Positions 46,766 to 55,208 of a DNA stretch of 64,000 nt are shown piece by piece. The position numbers were made by a program, and so were the translations under genes. The notes beneath the pieces are model-generated. The model ran no database searches. It was not told the origin of the DNA and saw only the letters and a list, made by a program, of their open reading frames with translations. The stretch is from Prado023 sp963774745 (GTDB taxonomy: Bacteria > Actinomycetota > Actinomycetes > S36-B12 > CAIYMF01), in assembly GCA_963774745.1 (NCBI GenBank), contig CAVZGE010000002.1:248001-312000 (forward strand), given 5' to 3'. Each line of letters starts with the position of its first letter. The first letter of the stretch is position 1.

Positions 46766-47807
46766 AAGCGGCTGCGTGCCGGCGTCCGGTGTCGACGACC
46801 GCGGCTCGCTCGGCGCCCAGGTCGAGGGCTCGGCTCATCTCCTGGGCCAATCCGTCGGCGTCGTCCGGCTCGAAGTACGAAGCTGCCGATCCGCCCACCT
46901 CGGGCAGGGACGAGGTGCGCGCCAGGATCGTCGGGGTGCCCGCAGCGAGGGCCTCCACGGCCGGGAGCCCGAAGCCCTCGTAGCGTGAGGGGAACACGAA
47001 GCACTCCGCGTTCGCGTAGGCGCCCGCCATGTCCGCATCGGGCAGGGTGTGCTGGCTCACGCGCCCGGCGGCGGTGCCCAGCATCGCGAGCTCCTCGGCA
47101 GTCAGGGGCCCGCCACCGACGCATACCAGGGACAGGTCGTCGCGCCCAGCAGAGATCGCCTCGAAGGCGTGGGCGACAACCGCGAAGTTCTTGTATCCAC
47201 CCCTCCGGCCGACGAAGAGGACATACCGTTCCGGGAATCCGGGGGGCCTGGACCCACCGGAGGCGAACGACGGGTCGACGCCCAGGTGCACGACCTCGAC
47301 CGGGCAGTCGGGGACTCCGTAGAGCGCCAGCATGTCGTCACGTGCCGACTCGGAGATGCAGATGATGGCCGACGCCCTGCGCACGTACTCCCGCTTGGCC
47401 ATGTGCGGGTTGCCGAAGCGACCCCGCTCCCCGAGCAGCTCGGGGATCATGTCGTAGATGGTCACGACCTTGGGGATCCCGGGGTAGTCGCGCAGGAACC
47501 GGGAGTTGTAGAAGGTGTGGTGCACGACGTCGACCCGGCCAGGCTTGCGTCGGGGCCGTGCGGCAGCTGCAACCAGTTGCGGGTAGGGCTGCGCGGGACC
47601 GCTGGCGGGCTTGAACCGACCGGGCCACGCCTCCAGGGCGTGCTCGTTGCAGATGGTCGAGTAGGGCAGTTCGACGCTGGGGTCGTCACCCTGGTCCTCG
47701 AGCGCACGGATGAGCTCGACGAAGTACCTGGAGACCCCCCCGAGGCGCTGCAAGAGGAAGATCTGCTCGTCGAAGGCCACCCGCACGGCGCGAGCATATC
47801 GGCTCAT
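46707..47807 (-). CDS. Family 4 glycosyltransferase
   Basis: 366 aa, intact. GT-B enzyme: VRVAFDEQIFLLQRLGGVSR at the N-terminus, VDVVHHTFYNSRFL, TIYDMIPELLGERG, ASAIICISESARDDMLALYG, YVLFVGRRGGYKNFAVVAHA and the donor loop FVFPSRYEGFGLPAVEALAA with its Glu pair. The N-terminal pattern is that of mannosyl- or rhamnosyltransferases of the GT4 WbaZ/WcaI kind, though donor specificity cannot be read. The ATG at 47807 overlaps the flippase stop (ATGA), so it is co-translated with it. Confidence 0.9.
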   Translation of the reverse strand: MSRYARAVRVAFDEQIFLLQRLGGVSRYFVELIRALEDQGDDPSVELPYSTICNEHALEAWPGRFKPASGPAQPYPQLVAAAARPRRKPGRVDVVHHTFYNSRFLRDYPGIPKVVTIYDMIPELLGERGRFGNPHMAKREYVRRASAIICISESARDDMLALYGVPDCPVEVVHLGVDPSFASGGSRPPGFPERYVLFVGRRGGYKNFAVVAHAFEAISAGRDDLSLVCVGGGPLTAEELAMLGTAAGRVSQHTLPDADMAGAYANAECFVFPSRYEGFGLPAVEALAAGTPTILARTSSLPEVGGSAASYFEPDDADGLAQEMSRALDLGAERAAVVDTGRRHAAAFTWPRTALQTIAVYAALRR

Positions 47808-49081
47808 CCGGCGGTCGGATTGGAGGCCGGACTGCGCCCGGGTCCACGCCCGCCGGCCCATGGTGGTAGCACCACGGCACCGATGAGCACGAGGCATGCC
47901 GTCAGGGCCGACGTGGCGCTGGCAAGGGCGACGCGTCGCTCGGGAGGACCAGCGCTGAGCGCGACGGTCAGGATGGCGGAGGCGGTCGCGCACAGCCAGA
48001 CGACGGCCACCGCCTTCATCCTGCCCGTCCCCAGCAGGACACCCTGCCCGATCAGGGCGAACAGCAGCCCACCGGTTGCCATGGCCAGGAGCCAGACCAC
48101 GGACGCCGAGGGCTGGCTTCCTGTGGGGAAGGCCACGGCGACAACTGGCTGGGTCAGGATGCCGACCAGTCCCGCGGTGACGGCGGACCCGATGCCGATG
48201 ACCGCCAGAAGACGGCGTTCCGCGCGACGGCGAGCCGGTTCGTCGTCCTGGGCTCCAGCCACCCGGGGAACGACCACCGCCTGCCCGAGACCGGCGAAGA
48301 ACAGCGGGATGCGGCTCACGAGCGCCACGGCACTGAAGCCGGCCAACCCGGCGCCGGAGGCTCCCAGCGCGACCGCGGCGGTCGGAAGCGTGTTGGCCAG
48401 GATGACGGACAGGGTCGTCCCTGCGGTGAGCGTCAGGACGTCGCCCACGGACTTGCGGACCTCCGCGGCACCGGCGGTTCCGGGTTCCCTCGGAACGGGG
48501 CCGATGTGCTGCCGACGTGCGGCCAGCGCCCCGGCGAAGCCCGCGGCGCCGACGGCAACGGCCCAGATCCCCGGGCCGGACGCACCGAGGCCCAGCAGGA
48601 CTGCCGCCAGCACCACCCGCGTCGCTCCGTCGGTCCCGACCTGCCGGGCGTAGCGCGGGTAGTCCCCGCGCCCGGCCGCAACTCCTCGTTGGATCGCGAG
48701 TGTGCGCAGCAGCAGGAAGTATCCGAATCCTGCAGCGGAGAGGAGTGCGGCGCCCCCCGTCGAGCCGTGGAAGGAGCCGAACAGGAATGCCGCCGCCACC
48801 GAGGCGGCAGCCAGTCCGACCCAGAGGTACCAGCCGACCAGCCGCGGGATCTCGACATGGTCGGCGGAGGCACGACGAAGCGCGGCAAGGCGTAGCAGCA
48901 GCAGCTCCAGCGGTCCGTAGAGTCCGAGTCCGAACGAGAACACCACTGACCAGAAGACCGCGAACGCCGCGAATCCCTCGTCGTCCATCGCTCGGCCCGC
49001 GGCGACGAGCAGGGCGTAGCTGCCGAGTCCGAGGACGCCTTGTGCAACCACCAGACGCTTGGTGCCCGTGGGCGCGCTCAT
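47804..49081 (-). CDS. Polysaccharide flippase-like membrane protein
   Basis: 425 aa, intact. About twelve membrane helices starting KRLVVAQGVLGLGSYALLVA; the layout is that of the MOP flippase superfamily (Wzx-like) but sequence motifs are weak. Its ATG overlaps the acyltransferase stop and its stop overlaps the glycosyltransferase start, so three minus-strand genes form a coupled operon. The locus therefore has both an ABC exporter and a Wzx-like flippase, which suggests two glycans or export of a side-chain precursor. Confidence 0.78.
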   Translation of the reverse strand: MSAPTGTKRLVVAQGVLGLGSYALLVAAGRAMDDEGFAAFAVFWSVVFSFGLGLYGPLELLLLRLAALRRASADHVEIPRLVGWYLWVGLAAASVAAAFLFGSFHGSTGGAALLSAAGFGYFLLLRTLAIQRGVAAGRGDYPRYARQVGTDGATRVVLAAVLLGLGASGPGIWAVAVGAAGFAGALAARRQHIGPVPREPGTAGAAEVRKSVGDVLTLTAGTTLSVILANTLPTAAVALGASGAGLAGFSAVALVSRIPLFFAGLGQAVVVPRVAGAQDDEPARRRAERRLLAVIGIGSAVTAGLVGILTQPVVAVAFPTGSQPSASVVWLLAMATGGLLFALIGQGVLLGTGRMKAVAVVWLCATASAILTVALSAGPPERRVALASATSALTACLVLIGAVVLPPWAGGRGPGRSPASNPTAG

Positions 49082-50205
49082 GTGGGGGTCGGTTGGGGTG
49101 CAACGGCCTGCTTGCGTCGACGGGCGTACCGCTGGGCGGGTGCCTCCACCAGATGCCAGCTCGCCGCAGCGAGGGGGAGGGTCAGCAGGAGTGCGACCGG
49201 GGTCAGGACAAGGATGTTGCCCGCGACTGTGGAGGAGGCCAGTCCCAGGCCCACGAGGAGCTGGATCACCGGGAAGTGGTAGAGGTACACCCCGTAGGAC
49301 AGGTCATTCCGGGTGCCGACGCGCGAGGGCCATCCGGAGTTCAGGACCGCCCCCAGGAAGACCACGAAGACAGCAAGGACGGCCGGCCCGAACGGGAGCC
49401 ACAACCCGGTGGACAGGACGATGGCGAGCAGGACGCCCGCCGCGATCGCTGTACGAGGGGTCGCCCGCCGCTGGGCGTGGGTTGCGGCGAGTGTCGAGCC
49501 GCAGAAGAACGCGGCAGCCAGCGAGGCCATCTGGGACATGACCAGCCCGATGCCGCCGGGCAGGGCCACGTCGGCGATCCAGAACACGACGAGAGCCGAC
49601 CCGGCGACGGCCGCGGGCGGCCACCATCCAGTCAGGTGCATCCTGCGGCCCACGATGGAGATGACCAGCAGGGTCACGTAGCAGATGAACTCCGGCAGCA
49701 GTGTCCACAGCGAGCCGTCGAGGGCCCTCGGATACGGGTGGGTGCTCAATACCTCGCCGATGCTGGGCTGCGTGATGAGGAGCGCGGCGTTGGCCCCGAC
49801 ATAGGTGCTGGCGGAGTTGGCGCCGAACACCCGGTAGTCGTCCCATGTGCCGGAGCCCAACGCGATCAGGGGAGTGAGCATGAAGGCGACCACGACGAGC
49901 GTCGCCCAGAACCCGGGGATGAGGCGGAAGCACCGCAGCTTCAAGAAGCGTGCGGGGTGGTTCCTGACGACGCTCGCCTGGAGCAGGAACCCTGACAGCG
50001 CGAAGAAGCCGCCGACGGCCAGGTCGCCGTAGCTCGCCTTCCTGCCCAGCTCGGAGAACCCGACGAAGATGTACTGCTCGTGCCCGGTCAGGTAGAGGCT
50101 GTGCTGCACGATCACGAGGGAGGCCAGCACCAGTCGCAGCAGCCCGTACCCGTTCGCTCGATGGTGCCGCAGCGCCAGGGGCTCCGGACCCGTCCCGGTC
50201 TTCAC
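49078..50205 (-). CDS. Acyltransferase 3 family membrane protein
   Basis: 375 aa, intact. Integral membrane O-acyltransferase, ten or so helices. The catalytic-His motif lies in LRLVLASLVIVQHSLYLTGH, a second conserved region is GDLAVGGFFALSGFLL, followed by the basic loop RFLKLRCFRLIPGFW; the late LSYGVYLYHFPVIQLLV is also characteristic. It would transfer an acetyl or other acyl group onto the exported glycan. Seven bases separate its 5' end from the stop of the epimerase gene upstream, which is on the same strand. Confidence 0.88.
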   Translation of the reverse strand: MKTGTGPEPLALRHHRANGYGLLRLVLASLVIVQHSLYLTGHEQYIFVGFSELGRKASYGDLAVGGFFALSGFLLQASVVRNHPARFLKLRCFRLIPGFWATLVVVAFMLTPLIALGSGTWDDYRVFGANSASTYVGANAALLITQPSIGEVLSTHPYPRALDGSLWTLLPEFICYVTLLVISIVGRRMHLTGWWPPAAVAGSALVVFWIADVALPGGIGLVMSQMASLAAAFFCGSTLAATHAQRRATPRTAIAAGVLLAIVLSTGLWLPFGPAVLAVFVVFLGAVLNSGWPSRVGTRNDLSYGVYLYHFPVIQLLVGLGLASSTVAGNILVLTPVALLLTLPLAAASWHLVEAPAQRYARRRKQAVAPQPTPT

Positions 50206-50211
50206 GCCCGG

Positions 50212-51270
50212 CTACGAGGCGGCCACGGGTTGTTCCCCGAGCCATGCCGCGAGGCGGGTGAGCCCACCGGCGAGGTCGAGGGGGGCGCGTCCGTCGCGCA
50301 CCCACTCGGAGGGCGCCATGTCGCAGTGGGCGCTACGGACGTCCCCCAGCCTGAACTGCCCGGTCACCTGGGGCGCGGGCGCCGAGTGCAGACCCGCCAC
50401 CACCCGAGCCATCTGCTCGATCGAGGTCGCGATCCCGGACCCCACGTCCGCGAGGACGCTGCCGTCGGCCGACGCCGCTGATCCCAGCGCCTGGACCACA
50501 TCCTCGATGTACACGAAGTCCCGGATGATCTGGCCGTCCTCATAGATGGGGATGGTCTTGTCGGCCCGCGCGAGCTGAACGAAGAGGGTCGTGATCCCCG
50601 TGTACGGGTTGATGGGGGACTGCCCTGGGCCGTACACGTTCTGCAGCCGAAGGACCGATGTTGCGACTCCTCGAGAGGCGGCCCACGCGGTGATCAGATG
50701 CTCCTGTGCGAGCTTCGTCGCGCCGTAGACGTTGCTCGGCGCGGGCATCGACGTGTCCCACCGGGAAGGGGCGGCGGACAGCCCGGGGAAGTCCCACTGC
50801 CCTGCCTCCAGCATTGCCCTGGTACGGGGGCCGGGCTGGACGAGCGCTCCGTCAGCGCGGCGCCAGCTACCCTCGCCGTACACGGCCCGGCTGCTCGCGA
50901 GAACGAGCCGCCGCGGGGGGTTCGGGGTCAGCGCCTCGAGGAGGACCGCCGTCCCCGTCACGTTCACGTCGGTGTGGCGTGAGGGTTCGTCCAGGGATTG
51001 CCCGGTGCCGGTCTCGGCAGCGAGGTGGATGACCACGGTCGGGTCGAGCTCGTGGACCACGTGGCGCAGGGCCTCCCGATCCCGAATGTCAGCCCGGACG
51101 AAGCGGACGTCCTCGGGAAGGTGGATCTGCGGCTGCGGACCGTGCACCTGTTCCAGCAGGCTGTCCAGGGCGACCCACGCGTCGGCATCGGCGGCGAACC
51201 GCTCGGCGAGGGCCGTGCCGATGAAGCCAGCGCCGCCGGTCACGAGCACCCGAGCACCGACGAATCCCAT
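50212..51270 (-). CDS. NAD-dependent sugar epimerase/dehydratase
   Basis: 352 aa, intact. Extended short-chain dehydrogenase: VLVTGGAGFIGTALAERF (NAD site), VIHLAAETGTGQSL, LASSRAVYGEGSW and the catalytic YGATK (after PAPSNV), then LRLQNVYGPGQ. I chose ATG at 51270 because AGGGGAG lies six bases upstream; an in-frame ATG at 51285 overlaps that site. Similar enzymes are annotated as UDP-glucose 4-epimerases or dTDP-L-rhamnose 4-epimerases (the long insertion before YGATK fits the latter); substrate not settled. Confidence 0.85.
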   Translation of the reverse strand: MGFVGARVLVTGGAGFIGTALAERFAADADAWVALDSLLEQVHGPQPQIHLPEDVRFVRADIRDREALRHVVHELDPTVVIHLAAETGTGQSLDEPSRHTDVNVTGTAVLLEALTPNPPRRLVLASSRAVYGEGSWRRADGALVQPGPRTRAMLEAGQWDFPGLSAAPSRWDTSMPAPSNVYGATKLAQEHLITAWAASRGVATSVLRLQNVYGPGQSPINPYTGITTLFVQLARADKTIPIYEDGQIIRDFVYIEDVVQALGSAASADGSVLADVGSGIATSIEQMARVVAGLHSAPAPQVTGQFRLGDVRSAHCDMAPSEWVRDGRAPLDLAGGLTRLAAWLGEQPVAAS

Positions 51271-51372
51271 AACCGCTCCCCTCATCGCCAGCCGCTCGAT
51301 GCCATCATTCTAGGTCGCCGGCCGGGCCGCCCCGATCAGGCCACGAGCGGAGTCCCCTGCGAGTACCTGACT

Positions 51373-51378
51373 TACAAT
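51373..51378 (+). promoter_or_regulatory. Putative -10 element TACAAT
   Basis: TACAAT is close to the sigma-70 consensus and lies 54 bases before the GTG at 51432, in the divergent gap after the epimerase gene. Upstream GAGTAC shows no clear -35. Confidence 0.45.
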
Positions 51379-51431
51379 CACAGCCCATGGCCCCGCGCAC
51401 GGGGCCTGTGCGGGTCCAGGGAGGCTAGGAC

Positions 51432-52315
51432 GTGGGGCAGCCGGAGTTCGAAGTCGTGGTCGCTGCCTACGGGCCATCGCCGTACCTCCGCGAGACCTTG
51501 GACTCGATCGTTGCCAATGTCGGGGCCGGGGTCGGGTGACCGTCCTCGACGACTGCTCTCCCGACGATGCGGTGCGCTCCGTGGGCGAGGACTTCGCCGC
51601 CCGTGTCGGGTACCACCGCAACAGGCACAACATGGGCACGTCTGGGGCGTTCAACGAAGCGATGCGGATCAGCCGGTCTCGCTACACGGTCCTGGTCGGC
51701 CCGGACGACTTGCTGCTGCCAGGTGCCCGCCAGACCTTCGAGCGAGCGATCGGGCTGGGCACAGGCTCTGCGGCCATCCACCCCGGCGTGCAGGTGATCG
51801 ACGGGGCAGGTGCCGCGGCCAGGCCCCTGCCGGACCGGGTCAAGGACCTCCTGCGTCCGGGGGCCGGAGTCCATCGTGGGGAGGATCTGGCCGTGAGCCT
51901 GCTGCTCGGCAACTGGACGTACAACCCCGCCATCGCGTGGCGAACTGACCTCGTCGACTCCCTGCCCTTCGACGAATCGCTGCGCACCGCCATGGACCTC
52001 GACCGCCTGCTGCGGATGGCCGCCGCAGGCGAGGCGCTGCTGCTCTCGGATGCGCCAGCCCTTGCCTACCGGCGGCACTCGGGCGCGGTCTCCAGCGTGA
52101 ATCGTGGGATGCAGCGGTTGGGGGAGGAGCTGGACATCCATGTGCGGGCCCGCGCTGCCTACCGGGAGCTGGGGTGGCGGATGGCAGCGCTGGCGGCCCA
52201 GGCGGCACCCACCGCGAGGGGACACGCGCTGCAGTCGGCGCTGTCCGGGAGCGGCTGGCACCGCAGGGACCGATGGTCGACCGCTCGGGCGGCCCTCACC
52301 CCTCTGCGAGGCTAG
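51432..52315 (+). CDS. Family 2 glycosyltransferase, one frameshift
   Basis: About 294 aa when joined. Starts GQPEFEVVVAAYGPSPYLRE, the GT-A opening; a missing base near 51525-51535 creates a false TGA, after which VTVLDDCSPDDAVRSVG, NRHNMGTSGAFNEAM and the DxD-like VLVGPDDLLLPGARQTFERA follow. The acceptor side has NWTYNPAIAWRTDLVDSL and AMDLDRLLRMAAAGE. No membrane helices. Probably adds one sugar of the repeat unit at the cytoplasmic face. It converges with rmlA. Confidence 0.8.
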
Positions 52316-52340
52316 TTCCGGCTGGACGTCCCTCGAGGTC

Positions 52341-53226
52341 TCATTCGGGTTCGTGCTGGTGGCCCGCCAGGACTCCGGCCACGTACTCGCCGTACCCGCT
52401 CTTGATGCAGGGGCTCGGCCAGTGCAAGCAACTGGTCGTCGTCGATCCAGCCGTTGCGCCATGCGATCTCCTCGAGGCACGCGAGCTTCAGGCCCTGCCG
52501 GTCCTCCATGACCCGGACGTACTCGGAGGCGTCGTGCAGGGAGCGGAAGGTGCCGGTGTCGAGCCACGCCGTCCCGCGTCGCAGCACGGAGACGGTGAGG
52601 CGGTCCGCTCTCCAGGTAGTGCTGGTTCACGGCGGTGATCTCGAGCTCCCCGCGCGCCGATGGGCGGATCGCCTTGGCCACGTCGACGATGTCCGCGCCG
52701 TAGAAGTAGAGACCGGGGACGGCGTAGTTGGACCGCGGCGAGACGGGCTTCTCCTCGCAGGGAGATGGCCCGCCCGCGTCGTCGAACTCCACCACTCCGT
52801 ACTCGCTCGGGTTCGCCACTCGGTAGGCGAAGACGTGGCCGCCGTCGACTGTCGTGCAGGGTCCGCAGCTTCCGACCGAGGCCAGGCCCGTGGAAGATGT
52901 TGTCGCCGAGCACGAGGGCGGCGGCGTCGCCGGCGAGGAACTCCTCACCGAGGAGGAACGCCTGAGCCAGGCCCTCGGGGCGTTCCTGGACCACGTACGA
53001 GTACGTGCACTCCCAGCTCTGCCCCGTCGCCCAGCAGCCGCATGAAGGCCGGCTGGTCCTCGGGCGTCGTGATGATCAGGATCTCGCGCAGCCCCGCGTT
53101 CATGAGCGTCGCGATCGGGTAGTGGACCATCGGCTTGTCATAGACGGGGAGCAGCTGCTTGCTCACCCCTCTTGTGATCGGCCACAGCCGCGACCCGGTC
53201 CCCCCCGCAAGCACGATGCCCTTCAT
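52341..53226 (-). CDS. rmlA: Glucose-1-phosphate thymidylyltransferase, frameshifted
   Basis: About 294 aa when joined. First step of dTDP-L-rhamnose synthesis. MKGIVLAGGTGSRLWPITRG is the nucleotide-binding start, followed by VSKQLLPVYDKPMVHYPIAT and REILIITTPEDQPAFMRLLG. Shifts near 53010, 52850, 52765, 52610 and 52420 separate AFLLGEEFLAGDAAALVLGD, NIFHGPGLGRKLRTL, VFAYRVANPSEYGVVEFD, PGLYFYGADIVDVAKAI, GTAWLDTGTFRSLHDASEYV, LKLACLEEIAWRNGWID and the end IKSGYGEYVAGVLAGHQHEP. All expected blocks are present in order, so the gene is probably functional in the organism. Divergent from rmlB with a 107-bp gap. Confidence 0.92.
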
Positions 53227-53273
53227 GCCGGAGATTCTCCCACGGCGTCGGTGGGCGACCGCCCAACGCCCGG

Positions 53274-53279
53274 TAGCAT
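53274..53279 (+). promoter_or_regulatory. Putative -10 element TAGCAT for rmlB
   Basis: CCCGGTAGCATTCG resembles the GGTAGNNT boxes upstream of other genes in this locus. It lies 55 bases before the rmlB start in the rmlA-rmlB divergent gap. Confidence 0.45.
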
Positions 53280-53333
53280 TCGCGGGGCAATCGAGGCCGC
53301 TGCCATCGTGCGTGGCCAGAACAGGGGAGACCC

Positions 53334-54320
53334 GTGAAGATCCTTGTCACCGGCGCGGCCGGGTTCATCGGCTCGAACTACGTGCGCCGGCAGCTCGCCG
53401 ACGCCTACCCGGAGACCGTGGGCGCCGAGGTCACGGTGCTGGACAAGCTCACGTATGCCGGGACGCTGTCGAACCTGACCGACGTCGCCGACTCCCCGCG
53501 CTACTCGTTCGTCGAGGGCGACATCTGCGACGTGGACCTCGTCAACGACCTGATGCCGGGCCACGACGCGGTCGTCCACTTCGCCGCCGAATCGCACGTG
53601 GACCGCTCGATCACAGGCGCCTCGGACTTCGTCGTCACAAACGTCCTGGGCACCCAGACCCTGCTGCAGGCCGCGCTCAACGCCGGGATCGGCCGGTTCG
53701 TCCACGTGAGCACCGACGAGGTGTACGGGTCGATCCCGGAGGGCTCGTGGGACGAGACCCGCCCGCTCGAGCCGAACTCCCCCTACAGCGCCTCCAAGGC
53801 CGGCTCCGACCTCCTGGCCCGGGCCTACGCCCGCACCTTCGGCATGGAGGTCTGCATCACGCGCTGCTCGAACAACTACGGGCCCCACCAGTTCCCGGAG
53901 AAGGTCATCCCGCTGTTCGTCACCAACCTCATGGACGGCCTGCAGGTGCCGCTCTACGGCGAGGGCCTCAACGTGCGCGACTGGCTGCACGTCGACGACC
54001 ACTGCCACGGGATCAACCTGGTGCTGGCCAAGGGCCGCGCGGGCGAGACGTACAACATCGGCGGTGGCACCGAGCTGACCAACATCGAGCTCACCGAGCG
54101 GCTGCTGGCCGCGATGGGCGTCGGGTGGGAGATGGTCCGCCGGGTCGAGGACCGCAAGGGCCACGACCTGCGCTACTCCGTGGACATCACCAAGATCGCC
54201 GACGAGCTCGGCTACGCCCCCGAGGTGCCCTTCGAGCAGGGGCTGGCTGACACCGTCGAGTGGTACAAGGCGAACGAGGCCTGGTGGCGCCCGCTGAAGG
54301 AAGCGAAGCCCGCCCTGTGA
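53334..54320 (+). CDS. rmlB: dTDP-glucose 4,6-dehydratase
   Basis: 328 aa, intact. Converts dTDP-glucose to dTDP-4-keto-6-deoxyglucose, the branch point to rhamnose (rmlC, rmlD) and to Fuc4N (wecE). MKILVTGAAGFIGSNYVRRQ holds the NAD site, HFAAESHVDRSI follows, the catalytic Asp-Glu of STDEVYG is at ~127, and YSASKAGSD gives the Tyr-x-x-x-Lys at ~150. RCSNNYGPHQFPEKVIPLF and DHCHGI are family-typical. GGGGAGACCC precedes the ATG. The stop overlaps the GTG start of rmlD. Confidence 0.97.
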   Translation: MKILVTGAAGFIGSNYVRRQLADAYPETVGAEVTVLDKLTYAGTLSNLTDVADSPRYSFVEGDICDVDLVNDLMPGHDAVVHFAAESHVDRSITGASDFVVTNVLGTQTLLQAALNAGIGRFVHVSTDEVYGSIPEGSWDETRPLEPNSPYSASKAGSDLLARAYARTFGMEVCITRCSNNYGPHQFPEKVIPLFVTNLMDGLQVPLYGEGLNVRDWLHVDDHCHGINLVLAKGRAGETYNIGGGTELTNIELTERLLAAMGVGWEMVRRVEDRKGHDLRYSVDITKIADELGYAPEVPFEQGLADTVEWYKANEAWWRPLKEAKPAL

Positions 54321-55208
54321 GCGATGCTGCAGCCCCTGCGCGCTGGCTGGTCGTCGGGGCGAACGGGATGCTCGGCCACGACCTCATGGACGTCATTGCC
54401 GCAGCGGGCCACGAGGTCGTCGGCATGGACCTCCCCGAGATCGACATCACGTCCCCGGGCTCGGTGGCCGCTGCCCTGGACGGCGGTGCGTCCCGACGTC
54501 GTCGTCAACGCGGCTGCATACACGGCAGTCGACGCAGCGGAGGAGCACGAGGATCTGGCCCTGCTGGTGAACGGCGAAGGCCCGCGCGTCCTGGCGGATG
54601 CGATCGCGCAGTTGGCCGGCATCCGACTGGTGCACATCAGCACCGACTACGTATTCGCCGGCGACGCGAGCACCCCCTACGCGGAGGATGCCCCGCCAAG
54701 CCCCCGATCGGCCTACGGCCGAACGAAGCTGGCAGGCGAGATCGCCGTCCGCAGCGCGTTGCCCGATCGGGCGTTCGTTGTGCGGACTGCGTGGTTGTAT
54801 GGCGTGCACGGCGCCAACTTCGTCCAGACCATGCTCACCCTCGAGGCGTCCAAGCCTGAGATCTCCGTCGTGGATGACCAGCGGGGCCAGCCGACATGGA
54901 GCCGGGATCTTGCCCATCAGGTAGTCCGGCTGCTCGACTCGGGTGCCCCCGCCGGCATCTACCACGGCACCTCGTCGGGCGAGACCACGTGGTTCGGCCT
55001 CACCCGCGAGATCTACCGCCTCATCGGGGCCGACCCTGATCGGGTCAAGCCGACCACCACCGAGTCGTTCCCCAGACCCGCTCCCCGTCCGGCGTTCAGC
55101 GTGCTGGGGCACGACCGTTGGGGCGATGTGGGGCTGCTCCCCATTCGCGGTTGGCGGGACGCGCTGGAGGAGTTCATCTCGGGCAGAGTCGCCGATGGCA
55201 CGGACTAG
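54317..55208 (+). CDS. rmlD: dTDP-4-dehydrorhamnose reductase, one frameshift
   Basis: About 297 aa when joined. Last step of dTDP-L-rhamnose synthesis. WLVVGANGMLGHDLMDVI is the Rossmann start; a break near 54485 precedes RPDVVVNAAAYTAVDAAEEH. HISTDYVFAGD, the catalytic YGRTKLAGE, VRTAWLYGVHGANFV and VVDDQRGQPTWSRDLAHQV are all diagnostic. Translationally coupled to rmlB by GTGA. The 3' end overlaps the next gene by 14 bases. Confidence 0.93.
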
